A stretch of DNA of 64,000 nt from Candidatus Eiseniibacteriota bacterium (GTDB taxonomy: Bacteria > Eisenbacteria > RBG-16-71-46 > CAIMUX01), in the NCBI GenBank assembly GCA_020633975.1, contig JACKCR010000003.1, positions 386,851 through 450,850 on the forward strand, read 5' to 3'. This document shows, one piece after another, positions 51,194 through 60,511 of this stretch. Position 1 is the stretch's first letter. Every line of letters starts with the position of its first letter. The notes beneath the pieces were generated by a model. That model was not told the origin of the DNA and searched no databases. It saw only the letters and a program-made list of their open reading frames with translations. Position numbers and translations under genes: made by a program.

Positions 51194-53455
51194 ATGGGTC
51201 CCCGTATGTCTCGCTTGTCCCTAGTGCTTCTGGTCCCGCTTCTCACTGCGGCTCCTGCTCTCGCGGCCCCCCCGACGGACGGCGCCTGGCAGCAGTTCCC
51301 CCCTCCATTCGGTAGAGAAGGGCACTCTGTCTTCTATGACAACCTTCGGGATCGACTCCTCCTGTTCGGCGGCTCCGCGTGGAGCGAGGACACGGTGAGC
51401 GGGAGCCTCTGGGAGCTGCCCATGTCAGACAACGGCCAGTGGCGACGAATCGACCTAGAAGGCGGACCCGCACCTCGAACGCTGCACATGTGGGTCTACG
51501 ACTCGAACCAGGACCGACTTATCCTCATCGGCGGAGAGGACAACGGGCAGTTCTTCGGAGACGTGTGGGCTCTACACCTAAGCCCCAGTCTCACGTGGGA
51601 AGAGCTTGAGATAGCCGGGCCGGCCCCCACACCCCGAGCGGTAGCCATGACGGTATTCGACCCCGTCAGCAACCGCGTCGTGATGCACGGCGGCTTCGAT
51701 GGTTCTCAACGTCGCGACGACCTGTGGGAGCTTGACTTGAGCGGAGAACCCACGTGGGTAGAGCTGTTCCCAATGGGAGCTGATCCCGGACCGAACTCGA
51801 GGCATCCGGGAGTCTACGATCCCGAGCAGCGTCGCGCCGTGTTCTTCGGTGGCTACGACGGGGCCGATAGGAACGACACCTGGGCGCTCGCCCTGGATGG
51901 CGCACCGGTGTGGACACAACTCTTCCCTGGAGGGTCCGTCCCCTTCGCCATGAGCCGTCATGAGTTCGTCTACGACTCGAATCAGGATCGCGCCATTCTC
52001 TACAGCGCATCCTTGTTCGGAGGTAACGGGCCCAACGACAGCCGATTGTGGTCACTGTCACTCGGGGCGACGCCAGAGTGGAGCGACGTCTCCCCGACCG
52101 GACTGCGCCCGTTCGGTCGTCGGTATCCGGGCGTGGCCTTCGACTCCACGCGGAACCGGCTCATCCTGACGCACGGATTGATCCTGAACGACACCTGGAC
52201 GCTGGACTTCGACGATCCCCTCGCTTGGTCCGAGTGGACTCCACCCGGAGGACCTCTTCCCAAGGCGATCGAAGGCGCCTCTCTGATCTACGACACCGAC
52301 GACGATCGGATGATTGCCTTCGGAGGAGTCGGACCATTGCTCGACCAAACCGGCGAAACCTGGCAGGTGAACGCCTTGGGCACCTACGAACCGTTCCAGC
52401 TCTTTCCGGGCGGAGATCCTCCGAGCCCACGCTACGAGCACAGCGCCGTGTACGACACGTCGAGGGATCGGATGATTGTCTTTGGCGGCTATGGCACGGG
52501 CTACCTGAACGACACGTGGGCCATGGATCTCGAAGCTAGCCCGACCTGGGCGCAGCTCCTTCCAGATGGAACTGCACCATCGGGAAGACAGGCGGCTTCC
52601 GCGATCTACGATCCGACCGCCGACCGCATCCTCCTCTTCGGAGGACGCTCTGGAAGCACCATCAACGCTGACTTGTGGGAGCTGTCCCTGGAAGCTACCC
52701 CCACTTGGACGGAAATCACGACAGCCGGAACCGGCCCGGGCCCTCGTTCAGATCACGTCGCTGCGCTCGATCCCAATCGCAACCGGATGATCCTGTTCGG
52801 CGGAAGAGATGGTAATGGAACTTGGGCCCTCGAACTCGAACCGACCCTCACCTGGACCGAGCTAATCGTGACCGGTTCGCCGCCTCCTGGCGGGCTGACG
52901 CGATCTGCGATGACCTACGACCCCGATATGGACCGAATGCTGCTGTTCGGCGGTTTCGAAGGCTCTCTCTCCACGAACGCGGTCTGGGAACTGACACTAG
53001 GGAGCACTCCGGAGTGGAGGGTCCTATCCCCCGAAGGTCACGTTTCGCCCGGCTTCAACAACCACTCCGCCGCGGTCAGAACGTCGACCGGCGAAGTACT
53101 CGTGTTCGCGGGGAACGGAAATACGGCTTCGATCTACCGTCCCTCCACCTCTTCGGCAGTCGAGGACAATCCCCGCGTGCAAACGCACCTCGGACTCCGC
53201 ATCTTGCCGAATCCCATGTCGCGGTCGGCAACGGTGGAGTTCCGAATCGACCGGGCGGGTGAGGTCCGAATCGATGCAATCGATGTCAGTGGAAGGAACG
53301 TCGGCGAGATCTTCCAAGGGACCCTCTCCGCCGGTCGGCACCAACTATCCCTCGACGACCGGCTGAGTAACCTCGGTCTGGCGCCGGGTACGTATTGGTT
53401 GAGAGTGCGCTCGGAGCGCGGCGAAGAGACGGTGAGGACTACGGTGGTGAAGTAG
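51194..53455 (+). CDS. Secreted Kelch-repeat beta-propeller protein with FlgD-type sorting domain
   Basis: A 753-aa exported protein. The signal peptide is SLVLLVPLLTAAPALA|APP. Residues about 30-650 contain about ten Kelch/galactose-oxidase-like repeats of 50-55 aa. Each has the pattern 'R..H..VYD...DR.+.FGG......ND.W.L.L...P.W..L' (for example DNLRDRLLLFGG, DSNQDRLILIGG, DTSRDRMIVFGG, DPNRNRMILFGG), likely forming one or two beta-propellers. The C-terminal 80 residues are the sorting domain (RILPNPMSRSATVEFRI, IDVSGRNVGEIFQ, LGLAPGTYWLRVRSERG). ATG 51194 has GAGGAG six bases upstream; the nearby ATG 51188 overlaps that site. It may be an adhesin or binding protein; no catalytic motif is apparent. 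Confidence 0.9.
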   Translation: MGPRMSRLSLVLLVPLLTAAPALAAPPTDGAWQQFPPPFGREGHSVFYDNLRDRLLLFGGSAWSEDTVSGSLWELPMSDNGQWRRIDLEGGPAPRTLHMWVYDSNQDRLILIGGEDNGQFFGDVWALHLSPSLTWEELEIAGPAPTPRAVAMTVFDPVSNRVVMHGGFDGSQRRDDLWELDLSGEPTWVELFPMGADPGPNSRHPGVYDPEQRRAVFFGGYDGADRNDTWALALDGAPVWTQLFPGGSVPFAMSRHEFVYDSNQDRAILYSASLFGGNGPNDSRLWSLSLGATPEWSDVSPTGLRPFGRRYPGVAFDSTRNRLILTHGLILNDTWTLDFDDPLAWSEWTPPGGPLPKAIEGASLIYDTDDDRMIAFGGVGPLLDQTGETWQVNALGTYEPFQLFPGGDPPSPRYEHSAVYDTSRDRMIVFGGYGTGYLNDTWAMDLEASPTWAQLLPDGTAPSGRQAASAIYDPTADRILLFGGRSGSTINADLWELSLEATPTWTEITTAGTGPGPRSDHVAALDPNRNRMILFGGRDGNGTWALELEPTLTWTELIVTGSPPPGGLTRSAMTYDPDMDRMLLFGGFEGSLSTNAVWELTLGSTPEWRVLSPEGHVSPGFNNHSAAVRTSTGEVLVFAGNGNTASIYRPSTSSAVEDNPRVQTHLGLRILPNPMSRSATVEFRIDRAGEVRIDAIDVSGRNVGEIFQGTLSAGRHQLSLDDRLSNLGLAPGTYWLRVRSERGEETVRTTVVK

Positions 53456-53548
53456 CGGTCCAGATCGGAACTCCCTACTACACTGCTGGCGCCTCGCCTG
53501 CGACCCAATGGGCCAAGCGGGAGAAGGATTCGATCGGTGGGGCCTCAC

Positions 53549-56500
53549 CTACGCGTCGACGATCCGTTGCCGAAGTCTCGCGATGGAACGACCGAGCGAA
53601 GAATCATCGGTGGCCTGCATCAGAGATGCGATGCTCTCCGCATCGGCAAGAGTCGCGCGCGCCCGCCTGAGATTCCCGCGCGCGAGTTCGTACTCGCAAC
53701 GAGTGCAGTGGAGCCTGCTCAGCTCCAACTGATCGCCGACCTCTGTGAGGATCTGGCTCGCCCGCTCGATTCCCTCGAGGGCGAGATCGGGCCTCCCTTG
53801 CTTCAGAAGGAGATCAGCCAAGCTTCGCTGTACGCTTCCTTCTGACCGACGATCGCCCACTTCTCGGTGAACGGAGATCGCCTCTTCGAATGCACGCTCG
53901 GCGTCCTCCAGTCGGTTCTCCTCCAAATGGAGTTCGCCCAGGTTGCCGATGAGGATCCCCACCAACCTACGGTTTCCGACTTCACGGTGCAGGGCCAATG
54001 CCTCGCCGTAGGAGCGCTGAGCGATCTCGACAAGTCCCAGCTCTCGATACAGACCGGCCAGATTGCTCAGAACGACGCCTTCATAAGTTCGATTTCCCAC
54101 TTCGCGGTGAACTTGGAGAGCTTCTTCGTATGCCCGGCGGGCTTCTTCGAGTCTACCTTGTTCGTGGTAGAGACCGCCCAGGTTGCCGAGAACGCTGCCC
54201 GCCAACCTACGGTTTCCAAGTTCCTCGAGACCGGAAAGCGCCTCCTCATAGTACCGGCGTGCGTCTGCTGTCCGGCCTTGGGTCTGGTGGAGAATCGCCA
54301 GGTTCGCGAGCACGTGCGCTTCACCCTCTTTGTTTCCTACTTCCCGGTCGATGAGAAGACCTTCTTCGTAGGAACGCTTGGCTTCCTCCATTCTGCCCTG
54401 TTCGAGATAGAAGACACCGAGGTTTCCCAGGGCAACACCCTCGTACCATCGATCCCCGAGCTCGCGCCGGATCGAAAGCGCCTGCAGAAGGTGGTCCCTA
54501 CCTTTCTCTATCCTGCCCTGTTCGCGGAAAAGACTCGCCAGATTGCTGAGAACGTGAGCTTCTCCTGTTCGATCCCCAAGCCGACGGTGGATGGCGAGCG
54601 ACTCCTCGAAGCGACTCCTCGCTGCATCCATGCGGCCAGTCTGCTCCAGAGCTTCTCCAAGATAGCGAGCAACTTGGGCCCGTTCCGCAGTACCCGCGCC
54701 AGTGGTGTCGATGACGAGCTCTCCCAGCTCGACCCCGAGGGACGCCGGACCAGTCCGTTGAACGACGACAGAGACGGCTATCAACGATCGGATGGCGACG
54801 CTTCGGTCCGCTCGTTGTGCTGCTCGTCGGCAGGTCGCGATCAGATTGTGCCTTTCGTTGTGCAGCATGTCTCGCTGGGCGATGTACTCTCCTCTGAGAC
54901 CCTTGGGATCTGGCACATGCATCGCGGAATAGAAGTCGCCGTGTCGCCGCTCCGTGAGATCCTGCGTGATCGTCGCTGCCGTCTGCCCTACGTCAGCGTT
55001 CTCGGCGGTCAACCCAGACCCGAATCCAGCGGTGTCCATCTCCGCAAGCCTGCGGGTCGCGTACTCGTGAATGACCTCATACATGTCGAACCGTGGAACT
55101 CCCGCGACTGCGGTGGTCCGGAGCCAGCTCTGGTCGATCAAAGACAGGATCACGTCAATCGGCTCTTGAGCGTTTGGGAACCCGGAAAGGTCGAGGATCG
55201 CCTCTGCTGCCTCGAGGGTGAAGCCGCCCTCGAAGACTGAGGCCTGAGCGAGCGCCATTCGTTCCCAGGGCTGCAGAAGATCCCAAGACCAATCGAGGGT
55301 CTGCTTCAACGTCGATTGTCTGCCCCGGCCCCCGCTACTCAGGATACCGAAGCTGCTTCTCAACCTCTCGTAGAGCTGTTCCAGGTTCAGAAGCCCGAGC
55401 CTGGCTGCGGCCAGCTCGATAGCGAGAGGCAATCCATCGAGCGCCGAGGTGATCCTTTCCGCCAACGGTCGATTCGCCTCGTCGATCCGGAACCCGGGTC
55501 GATGGAGCCGAGCGCGCAACTCCAAGAGTTGGGTGCCATGGGTGCTGGGGTCGAGCGGTTCGAGATCGAGCACCGATTCTCCGGGCAGTCGGAGCCGCGT
55601 CCGGCTGGTAACCAGGAAGCTGGCCCCATCGCACGCCCGCAGCCATCGTCCCAGAGTCGCCTCTGCGTGGTGCGCAACCTGTTCGAAGTTATCGAGTAGA
55701 AGGAGTGCCTTCCCTCGCGCGGCAAGAATCTGGCCCAACTGAAGAGCCGGATCTCCCTTCCCGAGTTGCACGCCGAGGCTGAACGCAACCGCAGAAGTCA
55801 CCTCATCGGTCGACCTCGCCTCGCTGAGATCGCAGAACCAAACTCCCCCGGACCAGTTCTCCAGGCTCTCCCAACCGTATCGCAGAGCGAGGCGTGTCTT
55901 TCCGACGCCTCCAGGACCGAGGACCGTCAGGAGTCTCGAGGGTACCAACTCATCGAGACCTTCCAGACTTGGCGCCGGAGAACGATCCGACGACGACGCT
56001 GGACCCTCGCGGTCGATCAGCTCTAGGGGCACACCAAAGCACCTTGCTATCGATGCAAGTTCGCGCGCTCGCCCAACGAGTTCATCCGGCTCTGCGGGCA
56101 GCGAGTGCTTCGCTCTGTTTCCCGGGCAGCGTCCCTCCAGGGCATCGATCGCCTCCGCCCCGGTGGCATACCTATCGCCCGGGCTCAGGGAGAGGAGACG
56201 GAGAATGACTGCCTCCCAGTCTCTACCCGCATCCGAGACCGAGCTAGGAGGAGGCGGAGGGGAGCCAAGACGGCTCTCCGCGATGTCCAATGGGGATGTG
56301 CCGGAGAATGGAAGCCGACCCGTCGCGATCTCGAACAGAACGACACCGAACGAATACAGGTCACTCGCGGGGCCCACCGAAGCGCCACGAACCTGTTCGG
56401 GAGACATGTAGGCAGGCGTCCCGGTCAACTGTCTCCGAACAACGGGTATCGTCGCATCGGTCGGAACGCCTGTCGATTCGGGTAGCTGTGGTACGGCCGC

Positions 56501-57106
56501 AGCCTGCGGGTCCAGCTCCGCCGAGACGGCGAGCCCAAAATCCGTGACCACGGCTCTCTCCCCCGTGTCGGTAGAGACGAGCATCACGTTCGAACTCTTG
56601 AAGTCGCGATGGACGATGCCTGCTCGATGTGCGGCATCGAGAGCGTCCGCGAGCTGCCGAACTATCGGGAGAGCGTCCGTGACGGCAATCGGTCCCTCTT
56701 CACGAATCCGGGCCGAAAGGGTCTCTCCTGAGAGGTACTCCATGGTCAGAAACGAGACGTCGCGGACTTCGTCCCGGCCGAGATCGTAAATCCGGCAGAC
56801 GTTCGGATGGGTGACCGACCGGGCGAGGAGTACCTCCTGCTTGAATCGCCGCAGGGTGCCGGCATGTCGGGCCACGTCCGACCGGATCGACTTGAGCGCA
56901 ACTTCGACATCGAGATCGAGATCGGCTGCACGGAACACTTCACCCATTCCGCCACGGCCCACGAATGCGTCGATACGGTAGCGGTTGGCGACGAGAACGC
57001 CGGGGACGAAGGCAGCAATGTGCGAACCGCCCCCTTCGTCGAGCCAGGTCGACCCACTCTCCGTGAGGTCGGGTGGCGATCTGTCGTTCCGATCATTTGG
57101 CACCAT
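53549..57106 (-). CDS. Ser/Thr kinase - NB-ARC-like ATPase - TPR multidomain protein
   Basis: About 1185 aa, cytosolic. The N-terminal Hanks kinase domain (about 40-300) has FVGRGGMGEVFRAADL, VALKSIR, GIVHRDFKSSNVML, DFGLAV and LTGTPAYMSPEQVRG. A large AfsR/LuxR-type ATPase domain (about 340-680) follows, with Walker A VLGPGGVGKTRLALRYG and Walker B KALLLLDNFEQV. The rest (about 780-1150) consists of at least nine tetratricopeptide repeats of about 40 aa (ALSIRRELGDRWYEGVALGNLGVFYLEQGRMEEAKRSYEEGL type), also obvious as a 120-bp DNA periodicity. It has no membrane segment. ATG 57106 (MVPNDRNDRS) is chosen, since an earlier start would overlap the end of the LVIVD gene. Confidence 0.9.
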   Translation of the reverse strand: MVPNDRNDRSPPDLTESGSTWLDEGGGSHIAAFVPGVLVANRYRIDAFVGRGGMGEVFRAADLDLDVEVALKSIRSDVARHAGTLRRFKQEVLLARSVTHPNVCRIYDLGRDEVRDVSFLTMEYLSGETLSARIREEGPIAVTDALPIVRQLADALDAAHRAGIVHRDFKSSNVMLVSTDTGERAVVTDFGLAVSAELDPQAAAVPQLPESTGVPTDATIPVVRRQLTGTPAYMSPEQVRGASVGPASDLYSFGVVLFEIATGRLPFSGTSPLDIAESRLGSPPPPPSSVSDAGRDWEAVILRLLSLSPGDRYATGAEAIDALEGRCPGNRAKHSLPAEPDELVGRARELASIARCFGVPLELIDREGPASSSDRSPAPSLEGLDELVPSRLLTVLGPGGVGKTRLALRYGWESLENWSGGVWFCDLSEARSTDEVTSAVAFSLGVQLGKGDPALQLGQILAARGKALLLLDNFEQVAHHAEATLGRWLRACDGASFLVTSRTRLRLPGESVLDLEPLDPSTHGTQLLELRARLHRPGFRIDEANRPLAERITSALDGLPLAIELAAARLGLLNLEQLYERLRSSFGILSSGGRGRQSTLKQTLDWSWDLLQPWERMALAQASVFEGGFTLEAAEAILDLSGFPNAQEPIDVILSLIDQSWLRTTAVAGVPRFDMYEVIHEYATRRLAEMDTAGFGSGLTAENADVGQTAATITQDLTERRHGDFYSAMHVPDPKGLRGEYIAQRDMLHNERHNLIATCRRAAQRADRSVAIRSLIAVSVVVQRTGPASLGVELGELVIDTTGAGTAERAQVARYLGEALEQTGRMDAARSRFEESLAIHRRLGDRTGEAHVLSNLASLFREQGRIEKGRDHLLQALSIRRELGDRWYEGVALGNLGVFYLEQGRMEEAKRSYEEGLLIDREVGNKEGEAHVLANLAILHQTQGRTADARRYYEEALSGLEELGNRRLAGSVLGNLGGLYHEQGRLEEARRAYEEALQVHREVGNRTYEGVVLSNLAGLYRELGLVEIAQRSYGEALALHREVGNRRLVGILIGNLGELHLEENRLEDAERAFEEAISVHREVGDRRSEGSVQRSLADLLLKQGRPDLALEGIERASQILTEVGDQLELSRLHCTRCEYELARGNLRRARATLADAESIASLMQATDDSSLGRSIARLRQRIVDA

Positions 57107-57162
57107 CGGCACGGCCCCGCCTGCTCTCCTCCCGGATTCTCCCCCTACCGATCTGTCGAATG

Positions 57163-59526
57163 TCAGCGCGTCAGAGTCAACTTGACCGCCCTTGTCTCGT
57201 CCTGTGTCGCCAGACGTGCGAAGTAGACTCCCGCTGGGACCGCGATCCCGTGACCATCGAGCCCCCACCACTCGGCCTTTGATCTGCCAGCGGGGAACAG
57301 ACCGTCAATCAGGGTGGCGACATGGGAGCCCCGCACGTCATACACCTTCAGCGAGACGTGCCCCGCATGCGGCAGACTGAAGGCGAAGGAAGTCTTCGGA
57401 CTGCATGGGTTCGGGAAATTCTGCTCCAGGAACACCGCCTTGGAGTGGTGCATCGTCGCGCCGGCCTCACCTGGAGTGACCCCTGCCGTACTTTCGCACT
57501 GGAGCTCCAGCGTCATCAATTTGGAGTACGCCGTAGTGACGACGCAGTTGTCCGCAACTGCCACGCCACTCATTGTAAGTTCGGGGTCAAATCCGCCCAC
57601 TACCATTGGATTCGTAGGGTTCGAGATGTCGATCACCCGAAGACCGCCGGTCCAGTTCGCTACATAGGCATGGCTCCTCGAAAGGTCGACATCGTAGGCG
57701 GCAATCTCGCCAGTTTCGAGCTCGGCAACCAGCTGCGGCTGCGACGGATTCGAGAAGTCGATCACCAGAAACCCGCCCGTCCCAGCCGCCACGTATGCAA
57801 AGTTCCCCGAAATCTCGATCGCTTCCGCTGTCGCAGGGTATGGCAAGCCGCCCGGGCTACCCAACACCTGCGGGTCCACCGGGTCTGAGATATCGATTAC
57901 GTAGACTGTCTTCCCACCCTCCCCGTTGCCTGACGCGAGAAGATAGTCCTCTGAGACCGCGGTGGCGAAGCCATCGACGCCAAGAACCGGTAGGGCCACC
58001 AGCTGCGGATTCATGGGATCTGAGACGTCAACCACGCAACGCCCGCCTCCCAGATACGCGTAGTTCCCGGAGACGGCCACGCTGTTGATGACACCAGGTG
58101 TGACCAGTGACCCAACCCGCTCAAGGTTCAGAGGATCCGAGATGTCAACGATCTGCAAGTCGACACTACCGTTGGATGCGATATACGCATAGTTCCCGGC
58201 GACTGCAACGTCAACGACGGAGGACCCGAGAGAGTCGGCAACACCTACTACCTCCGGGCTCACCGGGTCGGAAATGTCGATCGAGAACAAACGGGATTGC
58301 CCTCCCAAATCGTCGTCCAGGGCAAAGGCATAGCTTCCGGCGACAACAACCGGGCCATCGATTTCGGGCACCTCGACCTGCCCTACCAGCTGTACAGGCT
58401 CCTGGCCTGTGATGTCGAATACTTGAAGATCAAACAAGCCCTGCGCCACAAATGCAAGGGTTCCGGAAATGGCAATCCCCCAGCCAGTGCCATCCATGTC
58501 TACCCCGCCCATTGGCTCCGGACTCGTCGGGTCGGTTATGTCGACGGCCTGGAGTCCAAGGTTGGTAGACGCCAAGTACGCCGCATTGCCGAGGACCGCG
58601 ACATCGGAGGACCGCCCGGGCATGATCCCTACGCCCACGACCTCTGGGACGCCGGGATCCGAAATGTCGATCACCTTCAGGATGTTGGTCAGAGTGGGAT
58701 AGCCGTTTTCCACCACGTATGCGTAGTTCCCAGAGATGGCGACGCTCACAGCCGTGCGGGTGGTGCCAGCGGCGGCGACTAGTTGGGGGGTGGTCGGGTC
58801 CGTGATGTCGATCACGTGGAACCCTTGATATCCTCCTGCCACATAGGCGTACGCTCCCACGACCACAACCTTCCTGGCGTCGTCGAGTGCCGGCAAGGCG
58901 CCCACGATTTGCGGGTTGAACGGATCCGTGATGTCCACGACGTGAAGTCCCCCACCACGCGCCGCTACGTACGCGAAACTTCCGGAAACTGCCACACCCC
59001 AGGCTTCTCCCGGCACCTCCAAGCCACCGACCCGTAGTGGAGTCGCTGGGTTCGTAATGTCGACCACCTCAAGCCCGGCGATTGTGCCCACTACATAGGC
59101 GTGACCTCCGGAGACGGCTAGATCTCGTAGACCATACTCCAGTGTGTCATCGCTTCCGACAATCGACGGCCTCGCCGGATCCGCAATGTCGACCACATGA
59201 AGGCTCCCCTCATCACTCAGCAGGTAAGAATAGCTGCCTGACACGGTGACCGCCGTCACCTGTCCAGGAACAGTCCGCAACTCGGTGAACCAATGGAGGT
59301 AGTTCCCGTAGTCGATACATTCCGCACGGGCAGTGCCCAGCCAGGGAAAGGACGTAGGTGACAACCAAGGGGACGCGAGCAGACAGGCGGCCGCTAGGAG
59401 CATCCGGGCAAACGGCTGTAGCTGGGATCGCACATACTCGCGACCAGTCAGGCGACCCGGCCAAGGCAAGAGGCCCATCCCTAGTGCCCTGACAAGCGGA
59501 TTCTGCCTCGAGGTGGCTTTCGGCAT
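57163..59526 (-). CDS. Secreted LVIVD-repeat beta-propeller protein with FlgD-type sorting domain
   Basis: A 787-aa exported protein. A long N-terminus with the hydrophobic segment MLLAAACLLASPWLSPTSF serves as signal, with cleavage near ARAECIDY. About 12-14 LVIVD-type repeats of 42-45 aa follow (L+VVDI(S/T)DP..P..VG...... A..VAV.G.YAYVA), as in EGLHVVDIADPARPSIVG and GFHVIDITDPTTPQLV, predicted to form beta-propellers. The last 80 residues are a sorting domain (LEQNFPNPCSPKTSFAFSL, VYDVRGSHVATLIDG, IAVPAGVYFARLATQ). The start is ATG 59526 with GAAGGA upstream. It precedes the kinase-ATPase-TPR gene on the same strand by 57 bp and may be cotranscribed. Confidence 0.92.
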   Translation of the reverse strand: MPKATSRQNPLVRALGMGLLPWPGRLTGREYVRSQLQPFARMLLAAACLLASPWLSPTSFPWLGTARAECIDYGNYLHWFTELRTVPGQVTAVTVSGSYSYLLSDEGSLHVVDIADPARPSIVGSDDTLEYGLRDLAVSGGHAYVVGTIAGLEVVDITNPATPLRVGGLEVPGEAWGVAVSGSFAYVAARGGGLHVVDITDPFNPQIVGALPALDDARKVVVVGAYAYVAGGYQGFHVIDITDPTTPQLVAAAGTTRTAVSVAISGNYAYVVENGYPTLTNILKVIDISDPGVPEVVGVGIMPGRSSDVAVLGNAAYLASTNLGLQAVDITDPTSPEPMGGVDMDGTGWGIAISGTLAFVAQGLFDLQVFDITGQEPVQLVGQVEVPEIDGPVVVAGSYAFALDDDLGGQSRLFSIDISDPVSPEVVGVADSLGSSVVDVAVAGNYAYIASNGSVDLQIVDISDPLNLERVGSLVTPGVINSVAVSGNYAYLGGGRCVVDVSDPMNPQLVALPVLGVDGFATAVSEDYLLASGNGEGGKTVYVIDISDPVDPQVLGSPGGLPYPATAEAIEISGNFAYVAAGTGGFLVIDFSNPSQPQLVAELETGEIAAYDVDLSRSHAYVANWTGGLRVIDISNPTNPMVVGGFDPELTMSGVAVADNCVVTTAYSKLMTLELQCESTAGVTPGEAGATMHHSKAVFLEQNFPNPCSPKTSFAFSLPHAGHVSLKVYDVRGSHVATLIDGLFPAGRSKAEWWGLDGHGIAVPAGVYFARLATQDETRAVKLTLTR

Positions 59527-59898
59527 TGCTCGTTTATCCTTCCTGAGTCAACGGACATGGCGCGCCAGAGGGAGTGAATGGGCAATTGCACCCACCCGGT
59601 CTGTATGAGCGCGATTCAGATCCTAGATAGGAACTCTGAATTCGAACAACACGCGATGCCCTTCCGGCCCGAGTCTCAGAGCGGGCAGACTCGACGGAAC
59701 CATGGGAACCCGGACGCCGGAGTCCCGTTGTCGCCCGACAGCCTGTCACTGGTGTCACTTTCTCCTGGGATGTGGTGGTGACGACCTGCTAAGCTCCACT
59801 TCGTCAAGATCTTATGCTGAGGAGTATCTCCGTTCGAATTCAGTCGCGTTGGCGCATTCACCAGGAGTTCCTTCGCCCCACATCCCAGCACCCCACCT
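59527..59898. other. Divergent intergenic region between LVIVD and ECF sigma genes
   Basis: A 372-bp gap between a leftward surface-protein gene and the rightward ECF sigma/kinase pair. No plausible gene. The 59790-59870 part is AT-richer and is the likeliest place for a promoter of the sigma gene. I could not define -35/-10 boxes. Confidence 0.35.
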
Positions 59899-60420
59899 AT
59901 GGAAAACCACGCCCTAGTCCCCCTCCTCTACGAAGAGCTCCGCGCCATCGCCCGTCGGCAACTGAGCGGTGATCGGATCGCGTCATCCCTTCGGCCGACA
60001 GAACTCGTACACGAGGCGTTTCTTCGTTTGGAGAGTTCGGGGATTGCGTCGCCGGACGACAGGAACGAGGTCCTCGCACTCGCATCCACCCTGATGCGGA
60101 ATCTGCTCGTCGATCGAGCTCGACGTCGGCAAACGATCAAGCGGGGCGGTGACTTGATCCGCGTTCCTCTCTTCGATGAGACGGCTTCGGTCCCGTCGTC
60201 CGGGTGGATCGACATCCTCGCTCTCGACAGGGCGTTGACTCGTCTGGAAGATCTCGACCAACGGGCGGCCAAGGTCGTGCAGCTTCGCTTCTTCGGGGGA
60301 CTCACCGAAGCCGAGATCGCAGCCCAGATGAACATCACCGACCGCTGGGTACGCAAGATATGGGCGCACGCCCGGGCCTGGCTCTACCGTGAGCTCTCCG
60401 AATCAGACAGCCTGGGATGA
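59899..60420 (+). CDS. ECF-family RNA polymerase sigma factor (Sig-70_X6-like)
   Basis: A 173-aa alternative sigma factor. Region 2 includes LVPLLYEELRAIARRQLS, SLRPTELVHEAFLRLESS (typical of the ECF 'Sig-70_X6' group) and LMRNLLVDRARRRQTIKRGGD. Region 4 carries the helix-turn-helix VQLRFFGGLTEAEIAAQMNITDRWVRKIWAHARAWL. The short C-terminal tail ends at DSLG. It lacks a classical anti-sigma partner and is followed 91 bp later by a Ser/Thr kinase gene. This pairing is common in Planctomycetes and related phyla, where the kinase is presumed to control the sigma factor. The start is ATG 59899, with no clear Shine-Dalgarno site. Confidence 0.93.
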   Translation: MENHALVPLLYEELRAIARRQLSGDRIASSLRPTELVHEAFLRLESSGIASPDDRNEVLALASTLMRNLLVDRARRRQTIKRGGDLIRVPLFDETASVPSSGWIDILALDRALTRLEDLDQRAAKVVQLRFFGGLTEAEIAAQMNITDRWVRKIWAHARAWLYRELSESDSLG

Positions 60421-60511
60421 GCCCTGTTGTTTGTCTTCCCTGTTCCGGTGGCCTGCCGAATCGACGCTCTGCCCCTCTTGAGGAGGCGACGCCCGTCGCG
60501 ACCGGCCTGAA

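Noticed and set aside
53867-55240. 457-codon plus-strand frame opposite the TPR region
   Set aside because: Repetitive translation is the mirror of the TPR repeats. No start context and no family resemblance.
53549-57106. TPR DNA periodicity as a CRISPR array or tandem satellite
   Set aside because: The period of about 120 bp matches 40-aa TPR units inside an intact reading frame; there are no spacer/repeat boundaries.
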